Positions 36,501 to 42,404 of a stretch of DNA of 64,000 bases are shown in pieces. This DNA is from Siderastrea siderea (taxonomy: Eukaryota; Cnidaria; Anthozoa; Scleractinia; Rhizangiidae). The first letter of the stretch is position 1. Every line of letters starts with the position of its first letter. The stretch lies in NCBI GenBank assembly GCA_964030785.1, contig OZ034969.1, positions 71,235,362 to 71,299,361 on the forward strand. The letters run 5' to 3'. The position numbers and the translations under genes were made by a program. Below the pieces are notes generated by a model that was given only the letters and a program-made list of their open reading frames with translations, ran no database searches and was not told the origin of the DNA.

Positions 36501-39492
36501 CGCAGCCCGTAACAGCCAATGGGAACCACCCTCCAGCCCAGTCCCTTCCCAGCCAAGGGCCCGCTGTGTTCTTAACAGGTCTATAGTCGCAAACAGAGTT
36601 GTTGTTCTTCTTGTTGTTTGTTTGTTTGTTTGTTTTCGTGCTGGCTAGCGAGAGGAAATCAACAAAAGTAAATCAGTTCGTGACCGTGTAACCCTGTGCG
36701 TCCGATTAGAATATTCACTCAAATAATTGAAAAACCCGAAATACAAAAATTAAAAAATTTACAAATAAGAAAGTCCAGAGGAAAAAACCTCGTTGCTCTT
36801 CAAAGAAAACGCAAGCAATATGCAAATTAATTTAGCACCAAAATTCTTGATTGACCTACATTAAGATGTGCATGTTAAGAAAAAAGAATGGTTCTTTGAA
36901 TAGATAATTCGCTAGCAGGCACCTAGACCGTTGACCTTTAGCTTCCTTCATTTGTCTCGTCTGAGGCCAGTTGAAACCCCTCTGACCGCACACAATTTCA
37001 TCTTATTCCTACAGCCGCTCCTCCTCCATACAGTCAAGCACCTCCCGGAGGTGGTTACTTTAATCCTTTCGCCACTCCCCCAGGGGGAGGAATGGCCCCC
37101 GTGGGAGTCGACAACCCAAGGTATGCGGCATTGTACTCAGCTCCTCCTGCTTACGAGGCCACAGTGCGGACACCAGCGAACGGGACAACAACAACGGGGA
37201 TTGGGTCGGTAACAAGTCTGCGAGACGCTGCCAGAGATGATGTGTAAGTTATTTTCTGCTGATCTTTTGTTTAAGTGATGAAATGCGAAAACCATGCGAA
37301 AACAAAATGCAGCGTTATTTAAAGAGTCAGATATTTAACAATCTCAATAACGAGTCAAAAATTAGACTACAGAAATGAATGTATGTACGTGGCTTTTACA
37401 TAAGGTTTTCACTTAGAAACTTAGGGGGGCAGGTTTGGATTAAAAACAGTAACAGAAAGAAGCGGAAAATGATTAAGGGTGTTTTTTTTTTTGTAGCAGT
37501 TGTTCAGTTTGATGTTTGTGACCTTTCGCATTAGAATCTCTTCTGTTTCTTTTGCAGGGATGCAACCCCCACAAGAGGCGTACCACCAGGTAACCTATTT
37601 TCGCTCGTCGGAAAAAAAAGGTGTCGTGAAGTTATGAAACACGCGTTACAGGCGTGCTCTATCACCAGTTTGATTATTACGGGAATTTTCGCGCGGCTTT
37701 TTTTCCCACTAGCTTGGTATATGTTTATCAGTCTTAGATATGAGAACTGTGTCGTCGATTCTGACCTGTTTGTACGAGTGGTTAGGAGACTTAAGAGATT
37801 CTTAATAGATTGTTGGGCCTTAACATTTTATTTAACCGACTATGTATGTTCTGTTGTTGTTTAGCTGTGGTTCTTGCGCCGTTAACCAGAGCGGTCCTTC
37901 CTCCCATACGAGATAGCCACGGGGCGGCCGACGAAGAGAAAAAACAAGCTCCCCCAGAGGAACAAGCTGGTATGTTGACGATATGAATTTGCAGTGGAGG
38001 CGTGTTCGAGATGTGGGAGGGGAGTCGTTACAAGTATTTTGCTTTCTGAAATATCTTAACCTGAGAAAATAGCCGACGTTTCACGAAGTCGCCATTTGAG
38101 CCCTCGCAAAACGACGTCTGAGGGACGAACGCAAAAATTCCATACTGATGACGTGTATCTACCCAGACCTTGGTAGTGCTTCTGATTGGTTGGAATTTTC
38201 TTTCAACCAATCAGAAGGGCTACCAAGATCTGGGTAGTGTTACGTCATCGGTATGGGATTTCTGCGCTCGTTACTCAGACGTCGTTTTGCGAGGGCTTAA
38301 GTGCGACCTCGCGAAACGTCGGCTGTTTTCTCAGGGTAGAAATATCGTAGTCACACTAATTTACTTGTAGTGGTTTGAGTAGCCATGTTGGCTCAGTTGA
38401 TGTACAAGGTCATCACTCTGTAAGGCCGGAGGTAGACCGGATAAACCCGACCTTTATAATAGGAACAAGAGGGAGTCTTCAAAAGAACACGAAAATTTAT
38501 CAACTGAGTTGACATAGTAAATTGACCACCGTTGAAAAACTGAGGGTTCGATCGTTAGCCACTTCATTATAGCGAAACAAGGAATTGTGGATTGTGTGTG
38601 GTTTATATATTGAACGGCGTGGTTCGGCTATTGGTGGAACATGGCAACGTGAAAAACACGAATAAATTAGTCGAGTGAAAAGCGTTCGTGGAATCCGTGG
38701 GGACTAAGAGTGCCAATTTGAAAGTTGAATTTTTGCTCTTCAGTTTTTTTTCGGGGATGCCCTGATGCAGGGGAAGGTCGCAGACCATAATTTGTTACGG
38801 AGTGTCGAGGGGCTGGTTTAGATGCGCTCGCCTTATCATTTCTTCGGACGTATCGTAAATGTTACATTCGCCGAGGCGGTCGCCTAGTCTCCGAAGTTCC
38901 ATCCTTCAAGATATATAAAAGCCATGTCCGATTCACGAGACCTAGCGAAAGACGGCTAATAAATCGATTCGCAACAGCCGAGGATTCTCGAGCGGCCTTC
39001 GCCCTTGCTTCGCGAGAATAATTCATTGCATCAACAGGCACACGCCACTGGGCGCCAATGTTTGTTTTATTTTTAATTTTCGAGTCTCACTGCGTAACCT
39101 CATTTTCACTTGACATGTTTCTACTCTCTCCAGGCCCCCTTCCCGAAAAACATCCGCTGACAGTCCACACTCCACCTGAGCCCACAGCTCCCCCCAGGCC
39201 CCCATCAGCCAGCTCTCAAGTTCAGGTCGTGGCGCCAGTTTCCGAGTTGGAACAACAGTTTAATGTGGAGGTGCCTTTCGAATTCCTTTGTCCAATCACA
39301 AACAAGATTATGAAGGACCCCGTGACTGCAGCAGATGGCTACAATTACGAGCGTAAAGCTATTCGTCGCTGGTTCCGAAAGAAGCGAACAAGTCCAATGA
39401 CCAACGAGGAGGTATCGAATTTATCGGTTCGCGCAAACGACGAGCTGCGAAGTCGTATCGAAGTTTTTGTAGGCGAGCATTTGGTGTTGTAA
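3773..39492 (+). CDS. Large mosaic transmembrane receptor with C-terminal U-box (3' part, 41 exons)
   Basis: Predicted single-pass, scavenger-receptor-like cell-surface protein. I joined 41 exons by GT-AG sites and phase. Nearly all modules are flanked by phase-1 introns, as in exon-shuffled extracellular proteins. Order: LRRCT, MAM, SRCR, LDLa, MAM, LDLa, MAM, three SRCRs, WSC, CUB, CUB, Ser/Thr stalk, TM helix, Pro-rich tail, U-box. About 1,960 codons are in the window; the first exon starts in phase 2, so more coding sequence lies upstream. Each exon is listed in the block entries below. Extracellular modules of these types bind ligands, lipoproteins, glycans or microbes in known families. 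The cytosolic U-box would recruit an E2 ubiquitin-conjugating enzyme. Inference: an endocytic or immune receptor with intrinsic ubiquitin-ligase potential. No transcript was available, so alternative splicing or a split into two genes cannot be excluded, but phase agrees at every junction. Confidence 0.83.
4264..4350 (+). repeat. tRNA-like sequence, probable SINE head
   Basis: TAGCTTAGTCG followed by CGCGTCCGACTAAT and a degraded GGGTTC...TCC resembles pol III A and B boxes of a tRNA-derived SINE. The B box is imperfect and no acceptor stem pairs, so a functional tRNA is unlikely. It lies in the intron between LRRCT and the first linker exon. Confidence 0.4.
4786..4962 (+). CDS. Receptor exons: two short linkers
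   Basis: Exons 4786-4830 (45 nt) and 4909-4962 (54 nt), both phase 1-1. They encode [15 protein letters not shown] and then [18 protein letters not shown], a polar linker with two potential N-glycosylation sites (NET, NKT), between LRRCT and MAM1. Their symmetric phase means either could be skipped without changing frame. They are included because both have clean acceptor and donor sites and open frames; exons this short are less certain than the domain exons. Confidence 0.6.
5274..5346 (+). repeat. Compound microsatellite (GAT)n(GGT)n
   Basis: A run of GAT trinucleotides changes directly into a run of GGT trinucleotides. It is intronic, between the second linker exon and MAM1. Apparent Asp/Gly and His-rich ORFs over it are artefacts of the repeat. 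Confidence 0.95.
5523..7511 (+). CDS. Receptor exons: MAM domain 1
   Basis: Four exons: 5523-5666, 5760-5869, 6726-6887, 7424-7511 (phases 1-1, 1-0, 0-0, 0-1). Typical MAM landmarks are present: [10 protein letters not shown] at the start, [17 protein letters not shown], a central KCL followed by LYLHMKG, and the closing [17 protein letters not shown] domains are adhesive beta-jellyroll modules of about 160 residues. The same four-exon plan with the same phases recurs in MAM3, and MAM2 differs only at its first exon. The intron at 5870-6725 holds a tRNA-derived SINE. Confidence 0.93.
5945..6215 (+). repeat. tRNA-derived SINE copy A (in MAM1 intron)
   Basis: It begins with a degenerate tRNA-like head (GTCTAGTTGGCACCGC and GGTTGTTCGAGC). 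The body contains CTCTCTCCACCCAGGTGTA (6069 on), CCTGCGATTGACTGGCGTCC and a CTTCATGG-type tail. The same body block and order recur at 56085-56290, which identifies a dispersed family. Intronic, in the receptor gene. Confidence 0.75.
8473..9389 (+). CDS. Receptor exons: SRCR domain 1 (split, divergent)
   Basis: Two exons: 8473-8646 and 9246-9389 (both phase 1-1). The first half reads [20 protein letters not shown] then [23 protein letters not shown]. The second reads [20 protein letters not shown] and ends in NC. Six cysteines fit a group A SRCR domain. It is divergent: the usual WLDDV segment is missing and the last Cys motif lacks the common DAGVVC form. Unlike SRCR2-4 it is interrupted by an intron. 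Confidence 0.85.
9591..9842 (+). CDS. Receptor exon: LDLa 1 fused to start of MAM 2
   Basis: One 252-nt exon, phase 1-1. It encodes an LDL-receptor class A module (six Cys; [20 protein letters not shown] carries the acidic Ca2+-binding cluster). That runs straight into the beginning of MAM2 ([22 protein letters not shown]). LDLa modules bind basic ligands around a Ca2+-locked acidic loop. LDLa2 by contrast sits in its own exon, so this junction reflects intron loss or a different shuffling event. Confidence 0.93.
9958..10290. repeat. Dispersed repeat with GTCAGGGAAA motifs, copy 1
   Basis: Several GTCAGGGAAA-like motifs surround a block reading CTCTGTGACTTGTATTTG and GGTCATGGAAA. A related block (TTTGTGACTTGTATTTG then GGTCAGGGAAA) occurs at 46970-47170, so this is a dispersed family. 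No terminal repeats or ORF were recognised. It lies in the MAM2 intron 9843-11224. Confidence 0.5.
11225..13436 (+). CDS. Receptor exons: MAM domain 2 (remainder)
   Basis: Exons 11225-11335, 12178-12362 and 13340-13436 (phases 1-1, 1-0, 0-1). They encode [39 protein letters not shown] and finally [14 protein letters not shown], the MAM signature end. The central CKVRFFYHM block aligns with the equivalent exons of MAM1 and MAM3. A SINE copy lies in the intron just upstream of the last exon. Confidence 0.92.
13172..13310 (+). repeat. tRNA-derived SINE, family 2, copy 1
   Basis: CAGCTCAGTTGGTAAGAGC (A-box-like) is followed by GAGCACTGCACGGGTAT-type sequence and a B-box-like GGTTTCGAAGCC. A second copy with the same order is at 41590-41700. 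It sits just upstream of the last MAM2 exon (13340). Confidence 0.7.
13894..14010 (+). CDS. Receptor exon: LDLa 2
   Basis: A single 117-nt phase 1-1 exon encoding one complete LDLa module: six cysteines, [14 protein letters not shown] followed by FDGTDELNC. The D-x-x-D-C and DGTDE acidic residues needed for calcium are intact. It sits between MAM2 and MAM3. Confidence 0.95.
14116..16612 (+). CDS. Receptor exons: MAM domain 3
   Basis: Exons 14116-14271, 15122-15222, 15876-16058, 16522-16612 (phases 1-1, 1-0, 0-0, 0-1). Landmarks: [59 protein letters not shown], and the end [14 protein letters not shown]. This is the most canonical of the three MAM domains and repeats the exon plan of MAM1 exactly. 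Confidence 0.95.
14300..14425 (+). repeat. Possible tRNA-derived SINE with intact B box
   Basis: GGTTCGACTCC matches a pol III B box, followed by a tail with GGATTTTGTTCCGAGTCGCC. The A-box region is degenerate. It is located in the intron after the first MAM3 exon. Confidence 0.4.
17170..17505 (+). CDS. Receptor exon: SRCR domain 2
   Basis: A single 336-nt phase 1-1 exon encoding a canonical [51 protein letters not shown], then DAGVVC. Six cysteines (group A). SRCR domains bind polyanionic or microbial ligands in scavenger receptors. A GC-rich inverted-repeat element lies in the intron immediately downstream. Confidence 0.96.
17604..18377. mobile_element. G-tract-rich inverted-repeat element in SRCR2-SRCR3 intron
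   Basis: Ends 17604-17650 and 18331-18377 are about 47-bp inverted repeats differing at about two positions (AGGGACYGTTCATTTTTTAT at the tip, then a G tract and CTGGTGGGATTTGA). Inside, near both ends, short units of the form G-tract, GYCA, A-tract recur. No ORF. It looks like a non-autonomous DNA transposon; a target-site duplication is not clear. Confidence 0.75.
18785..19096 (+). CDS. Receptor exon: SRCR domain 3
   Basis: A single 312-nt phase 1-1 exon: [50 protein letters not shown]. All six cysteines are kept. It lacks the WLDDV tryptophan (SSLKNV instead) and has a short Ser/Thr lead-in, so it is more divergent than SRCR2 and SRCR4. Confidence 0.94.
19495..19815 (+). CDS. Receptor exon: SRCR domain 4
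   Basis: A single 321-nt phase 1-1 exon: [66 protein letters not shown]. Canonical group A SRCR with six cysteines, adjacent to SRCR3 and probably a tandem relative. Confidence 0.96.
20096..20994 (+). CDS. Receptor exons: WSC domain
   Basis: Three exons: 20096-20164, 20651-20745, 20895-20994 (phases 1-1, 1-0, 0-1). They read [13 protein letters not shown], then [20 protein letters not shown] with ECYCGNH, then [17 protein letters not shown] and SVYNTG. That is the full eight-cysteine WSC pattern (GCY, CxxxC, CYCG, CxxxC, CGG). WSC domains are putative carbohydrate-binding modules known from fungal cell-wall sensors and from animal polycystin-1 and kremen. A decayed copy of the middle exon lies about 98 bp upstream of it. 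Confidence 0.93.
20457..20539 (+). repeat. (GAT)n microsatellite in WSC intron
   Basis: An uninterrupted GAT run of about 27 units lies immediately before the decayed duplicate of the middle WSC exon. Confidence 0.97.
20540..20587 (+). pseudogene. Decayed partial copy of the middle WSC exon
   Basis: CAGGTGTAACCCCGTTGAAG and following bases match the real exon boundary at 20649 on (TAGGTATGACCCCGGTGAAG) with a few differences, at an offset of 98 bp. The acceptor AG is kept, but similarity is lost after about 48 bp and no exon body remains. This is a local partial duplication beside a microsatellite, not an active exon. Confidence 0.7.
21671..21733. repeat. Short hairpin
   Basis: AGAGGACACAAACAAAAGAA (21671 on) pairs with TTCTTTTATTTGTGTCCTCT (ending 21733) with about one mismatch and a loop of about 21 bases. 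Possibly a small foldback element. Confidence 0.7.
22807..24091. mobile_element. Non-autonomous TTAA-flanked DNA element, about 1.3 kb
   Basis: Left end TTAA + AGGATCCTAGTCA (22807-22823) and right end TGACTAGGATCCT + TTAA (24075-24091) form perfect 13-bp terminal inverted repeats with a TTAA target duplication. No transposase-like ORF is visible, so it is a deletion derivative or MITE of a piggyBac-like or Kolobok-like family. Confidence 0.8.
24177..24290 (+). repeat. 45-bp tandem repeat, about 2.5 units
   Basis: CATTACCCA starts at 24177, 24222 and 24267, exactly 45 bp apart; the first two units are similar throughout (ATTCC, GGC, TTTA, GATG, CGTCAT). Confidence 0.85.
24577..24627 (+). CDS. 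Receptor exon: short Pro/Ala/Thr linker
   Basis: A 51-nt phase 1-1 exon encoding [17 protein letters not shown], a hydrophobic and proline-containing spacer between WSC and CUB1. It is supported by a clean AG acceptor and GTAAGT donor. It lies after a 3.6 kb intron that carries a 1.3 kb TTAA element. Confidence 0.7.
25144..26970 (+). CDS. Receptor exons: CUB domain 1
   Basis: Two exons: 25144-25344 and 26782-26970, both phase 1-1. The first carries [20 protein letters not shown] and a VKIRFKSF strand. The second carries [37 protein letters not shown]. The order 'SPxFPxxY...C.W', 'DYVEIRDG', 'F.SD.S....GF...Y' is the CUB consensus. A MITE-like element ends about 75 bp upstream of the second exon. 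Confidence 0.94.
26310..26385 (+). repeat. Truncated SINE family-A tail
   Basis: CAGAAACTGAGACAGGCTCC and GGCCCTTTGGG correspond to the 3' part of the copy at 56085-56290 (AGAAACCAGGATAAGCTCCG, GGCCGTATGGG). Only the tail remains, in the CUB1 intron. Confidence 0.5.
26469..26706. mobile_element. MITE-like element, GGGCGTTTCTCGAAA family, copy 1
   Basis: The left tip GGGGGGCGTTTCTCGAAAGT and the right tip with CTTTCGAGAA...ACGCACCC are inverted. Subterminal CGGCCCCGAAAAG and CCCGAAAAGTTTCGGGG also pair. A second copy is at 59256-59495. About 240 bp, no ORF of its own. Confidence 0.75.
27990..28079 (+). CDS. Receptor exon: Thr/Pro-rich linker
   Basis: A 90-nt phase 1-1 exon, [20 protein letters not shown] onward: a mucin-like, probably O-glycosylated spacer between CUB1 and CUB2. 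The donor GTGCGT is weaker than most in this gene. Confidence 0.78.
28722..29081 (+). CDS. Receptor exon: CUB domain 2
   Basis: A single 360-nt phase 1-1 exon: [20 protein letters not shown], then [10 protein letters not shown], a [10 protein letters not shown] turn, [20 protein letters not shown]. All CUB landmarks are present in one exon, whereas CUB1 is split in two. Last folded extracellular module before the stalk. Confidence 0.95.
29639..29692 (+). repeat. Two tandem copies of a 24-bp unit
   Basis: CATGACACTTGAAATTACGT at 29639 and CATGACACTTGAAACTTACG at 29668, each ending in ACGTGACG. Confidence 0.85.
29826..30450. mobile_element. Inverted-repeat DNA element with TTNACYCTTTCCCGTCA ends
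   Basis: Left end TTGACTCTTTCCCGTCA (29826-29842) and right end TGACGGGAAAGGGTTAA (30434-30450) are inverted with two mismatches. About 625 bp; the interior is A-rich with no credible ORF. Confidence 0.6.
30929..31012 (+). repeat. Two direct copies of an approximately 38-bp unit
   Basis: GGAAATCTTATCTCCCAAAA... at 30929 and GGAAATCTTCTTATCTCCCA... at 30974, both ending in CCGAGTTAAGG. Confidence 0.8.
31050..31118 (+). CDS. Receptor exon: Ser/Thr-rich stalk, part 1
   Basis: A 69-nt phase 1-1 exon reading [20 protein letters not shown] and on. High Ser/Thr content suggests an O-glycosylated stalk; NVT is a potential N-glycosylation site. It follows CUB2 after a 2 kb intron. Confidence 0.78.
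31614..32835 (+). CDS. Receptor exons: triplicated 26-residue Ser/Thr stalk unit
   Basis: Three 78-nt phase 1-1 exons: 31614-31691, 32118-32195, 32758-32835. They are near-identical, e.g. [20 protein letters not shown] in the first, with a VQ.TQ.PT.TV.V.VSTI.A pattern in all. Flanking intron sequence is duplicated too, so the unit is a genomic tandem triplication of exon plus intron (about 504 and 640 bp spacing). Each copy lengthens the stalk by 26 residues without frame change. The third copy is the most diverged at the protein level (W for S/V, VQG for ERG). Confidence 0.88.
32230..32369. mobile_element. Small MITE inside the second copy of the triplicated intron
   Basis: AGGACCGTAGCCAG at the left and CTGGCTACGGCCCT at the right are inverted repeats (one mismatch). 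The equivalent intron after the first stalk-exon copy lacks this block (…ATAACATAACAGCTAAG… is continuous there), so it is a clear insertion of about 140 bp. Confidence 0.85.
33128..33205 (+). repeat. (TTTA)n microsatellite
   Basis: Long TTTA run with two interruptions (CTAT, GTGT) in the stalk intron. Confidence 0.95.
33478..33520 (+). repeat. (AATC)n microsatellite
   Basis: About ten perfect AATC units; the apparent INQS repeat in an overlapping ORF is only this microsatellite. Confidence 0.95.
34674..35249 (+). CDS. Receptor exons: two very short juxtamembrane stalk exons
   Basis: Exons 34674-34706 (33 nt, [11 protein letters not shown]) and 35226-35249 (24 nt, GEENTSAP), both phase 1-1. 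They complete the Ser/Thr/Pro stalk ahead of the membrane exon. They are accepted because splice sites and phases fit, but exons this short carry real uncertainty. Confidence 0.6.
35550..35684 (+). CDS. Receptor exon: transmembrane segment
   Basis: A 135-nt phase 1-1 exon. After a charged lead ([11 protein letters not shown]) comes a hydrophobic run of about 25 residues ([20 protein letters not shown] plus FLA), then the stop-transfer cluster KKKKRG. That is a clear single-pass helix with a type I orientation: ectodomain N-terminal, tail cytosolic by the positive-inside rule. Confidence 0.94.
36420..37969 (+). CDS. Receptor exons: cytosolic proline-rich tail with sorting motifs
   Basis: Exons 36420-36578, 37015-37243, 37558-37589, 37865-37969 (phases 1-1, 1-2, 2-1, 1-1). 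Visible short motifs: YDNL (YxxL type, 36446-36457), PPPY (37020-37031), NPF (37062-37070), NPRY (NPxY type, 37113-37124), PPAY (37143-37154). In known receptors YxxL/I and NPxY bind clathrin adaptors or PTB domains, NPF binds EH-domain proteins, and PPxY binds WW domains such as those of NEDD4-family ligases. The combination looks like an endocytic sorting tail; this is inference from motifs. Confidence 0.85.
38051..38346. mobile_element. Foldback element: near-complete 300-bp palindrome
   Basis: The two arms (about 38051-38192 and 38204-38346) are imperfect reverse complements along nearly their whole length. They include ACGACGTCTGAG/CTCAGACGTCGT, CTACCCAGA/TCTGGGTAG and the central GATTGGTTG/CAACCAATC around an 11-base loop. 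It sits in the intron before the U-box exon. No ORF. Confidence 0.85.
39134..39492 (+). CDS. Receptor last exon: C-terminal U-box
   Basis: The terminal exon enters in phase 1 and ends at TAA 39490-39492. After a Pro-rich lead it encodes a U-box from about 39271: [20 protein letters not shown], then [14 protein letters not shown] and SPMTN. The FLCPI segment, DPV, DGxxYER, the Trp and the PMT loop match the U-box fold, a zinc-free RING-like domain that binds E2 enzymes; the E2-contacting hydrophobic and proline positions appear intact. It resembles the C-terminal U-box type seen in WDSUB1-like proteins. There is no start codon within the exon before the U-box that would make a sensible separate gene. 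Confidence 0.92.
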
Positions 39493-39882
39493 CGTTTTAA
39501 TGAAGAAAGGAGAAAGAAAGATACTTAGGATAGTTTGCGTTGATTTAGCAGTCGAATACAGTCGAACTTTCTCAATACGGATACCAATAAGGCGGAAAGT
39601 AGACAAAGACGTGCCTGCGAGTGATACTAAAGTGTATTATAACTTAATCTAATCTTGTACCCAGATTTCCCACCGACAGGCGTCACATTTCCAAACCTAC
39701 CGACAGTGAGGTCTGGGTATGAGATTAAACTTAATCGTCACAGACAGGTCTTTTTTTTTTCAATGATAGGCACTAAATAACCGTTTGTTGTTGATTAGCT
39801 TTCTAGCACCCAGTTACTTAACATTTTTATTATTACAGTGTTTATTATTGCAGTGTGATCGCGCGCAAGATGGATCAATTCA

Positions 39883-39888
39883 AATAAA
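39883..39888 (+). other. Candidate polyadenylation signal of the receptor gene
   Basis: An AATAAA hexamer about 390 bp after the U-box stop codon, on the same strand. The sequence between is AT-rich with no further ORF, consistent with a 3' UTR. AATAAA is frequent in AT-rich DNA, so this is only a candidate. Confidence 0.3.
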
Positions 39889-41589
39889 CAAAACAAATAT
39901 GGTTACGCAGTTGTGCGGTTGGGTTCGCAAGAAGTATAGAAAATGACACAAAGTGAAAAACAATGTTGATCAAACACGAAAGAGGAGATCTCGAAGAAAA
40001 CTGCTGCCAATGCTCCAATCGAGAAACATAGAACAAAATTGTAAAAAGAGGGTTCTTGTATCAGGCGGTTCTAAAAGGTTCTTAGATTGGGTACAAAACC
40101 TTAAGTCGTAAGAAACAAAACCTTAGGGTTTGTCACTGAGGTAACCGGAAGCATAAAATTTTTTTGTGTTTGGTTGTTTGCTTTTTGTTTTTGTTTGGTC
40201 TTAGTTTTGGATCAGAGTGTTTGGAAAATGAAAAAAAAACTTTATGGATTTGATTATCTAGTGTTTAGCCATAGGCGTTCGCATGAATTTCCAGATAGCC
40301 TAATTTGCATTAGGTGATTCAATTGAATGGCAGGTTTACAGGAAATGAAGAGAGGTAATATTGATTGGAATCTGAGAAAGTCATATACCTGAGTGTATTG
40401 CTCCAGTGTTTTTACTGGTGTTTAGAAGAAAAAGAATTAAGAATAATCGTTGCTGATGCTGAACTTTTTTTTCCCAATTTCATTCATTCTTTTTTATTCA
40501 GAGGTTTATTTTATGAATAGAACTATTGAGTTATTTGAATTTGTAGTACTCACTGTTATACGTGCATTCAAACACAGAAGCGTTTTAGAAATATTTAATT
40601 ATAATGTAGCGCACATTTAATGTGTATAGAGAAAGGTTATTGGTTTTTTCTAAATCTTTTTGATCTGATGATCAATAACTAGGAGAATTTAAACTTCTAT
40701 CAAACTCTGCATGCTTACGGCTCGTTTGCAACCTGACCTTTCGCAGGTCGCTTGTTCGAGTGAGAGAGTTTGGCGTTTGTTAAGCGCAAGCACTGTTTGA
40801 TGAACTTTTTAGATTTGTTTTACACCCAACTTTTTGAAACTAAGTAGCTTGCATTATTCCGTTCGGTAAATTTGAGAATGGGATTCTTGTAAGAAAACAA
40901 TTATTTATGTGGTACAAGTTGTTTTGTGAAATAAATCTTAAATTGGAACATCAAAGACGGAGGGCGGAACCGTATAAAGCTACCGAAACGCAGGGTTTTT
41001 TGTGCTGTTGCCGCTGGCTTAGGAATTTTTTTTTTTTTACAAAAAAACCTGTTTTGTACAGTATTTGTAGAGTTCTACTCAAAAGGGACGTAATAACGCT
41101 CTAAGCACTCCTGATCAGAAGTATTAAGGTAAAGAAAATAATTTAACTTAAAATACTCAGCAGCTGTCTTACTTATAATTTAGTTCAGTTGTTGGTTTGT
41201 GTCGTTATTGTGTCAGATTGATTTGTTAAAGACCAAAAGGCATTAGCTGTTAGCAAAGCATTACTTGAGATGCAAATTAATTCAAAATAAATGAAAATGA
41301 CAGTTTCAGATGTTTTAGTAATTTCTCTCTATTGACTACTCGTAACCCGGCACCCCGGCATAAAATTCTAACCAAGTCAGAAGAATTCACCTAAAACGCC
41401 CAATTTCAAAACTATTCGGGACTGGAATTAGTTCGTGTAAAGTATCCAGTTTAGTCTTCAGTGGATTACTTCTTTCCTTTTCTTTTAGCTTTACTGCTAA
41501 CCTCCGTTCATTCGCGTCATTTTCACATATCCGGCTGTTTGACTTTGTAAATTTGTCACCCAAAGGTGTATCTCAAAATCCCCCATTTG

Positions 41590-41700
41590 ATTGATAGCTT
41601 GGCAATGGTAGAGCACTGCACCAGTATCTTAGTGTCATGGTTTCGACGCCCGTTCAAGCCAGAATTTTTCCAGCCTGTATTTTCCCAACCTGCGTAGATG
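41590..41700 (+). repeat. tRNA-derived SINE, family 2, copy 2
   Basis: GATAGCTTGGCAATGGTAGA (A-box-like), GAGCACTGCACCAGTAT and GGTTTCGACGCCCGTTC (B-box-like) follow the order of the copy at 13172-13310, with the same CAGAATTTTT-type continuation. Confidence 0.7.
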
Positions 41701-42404
41701 CGGTGGCCTGTTATGTACTCAATCTTCTTTTTAAGCTCACGTACACATTTCTGTATTTCACTTCGATCTCTGTGATATCCACCGGCGTATTTTTGCATGC
41801 AACCTAAATTTTCACAGTCGTAGTGACCAATTTCGATCCATCGAGTATTTACTTTGTTGGCTCGAAATCTCGAGCTTCAGTGCTAGACTTGATATTTTTG
41901 TTCCTGGTTCGGAGCCACGAAAATTAGCTTATTGTTTGTTAAAAGGAATTTATTATAGTTGAGGATAGTTTCTGTTGTTTTGAGTGGTACTACCCTAAAA
42001 ATATTCCCCAGGGATAGGTCAAACTGAATGAATCTGAAAACGAATATCTTTCTCAACCAACAAATATTTTATTCCAAAGAATTGGTTGAAAGGTCTTCCA
42101 CGACATATGATCCGATTAATTTAATGTTTACATTTAGCATAATACAAGAAAATGTGAGAGCCCAAAATAGCAACATCTGCTGCTTTCAGTTGTAAATTAA
42201 TTATAGTTATTTTGAAATGTTCCCATTGATATTTTAAATTCTTGCCCATTGACGGGCAAACCACGGAAAATTAAATATTGCGTAACTCAGTCTTGAAAAA
42301 GAGTTCAAGTTTACAATAATAAAGTTGATTTAAGTCTTTTGATTCCCGACTTATCAAAGAAAAAGTCTTAAGAAACGGTCTTGCTTTTTAGGCCGCTGCC
42401 CTCA

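Larger units (their letters stand above)
39493..42404. other. Intergenic region between receptor and desaturase genes
   Basis: AT-rich. The first few hundred bases are probably the receptor 3' UTR. A SINE copy lies at 41590-41700, and the last part is likely the desaturase 3' UTR. I see no further gene. Confidence 0.6.

Noticed and set aside
39058..39133. Separate U-box gene starting at an upstream ATG (39058)
   Set aside because: The segment 39058-39133 is hydrophobic, pyrimidine-rich intron ending in a CTCTCCAG acceptor; the phase matches the previous receptor exon exactly.
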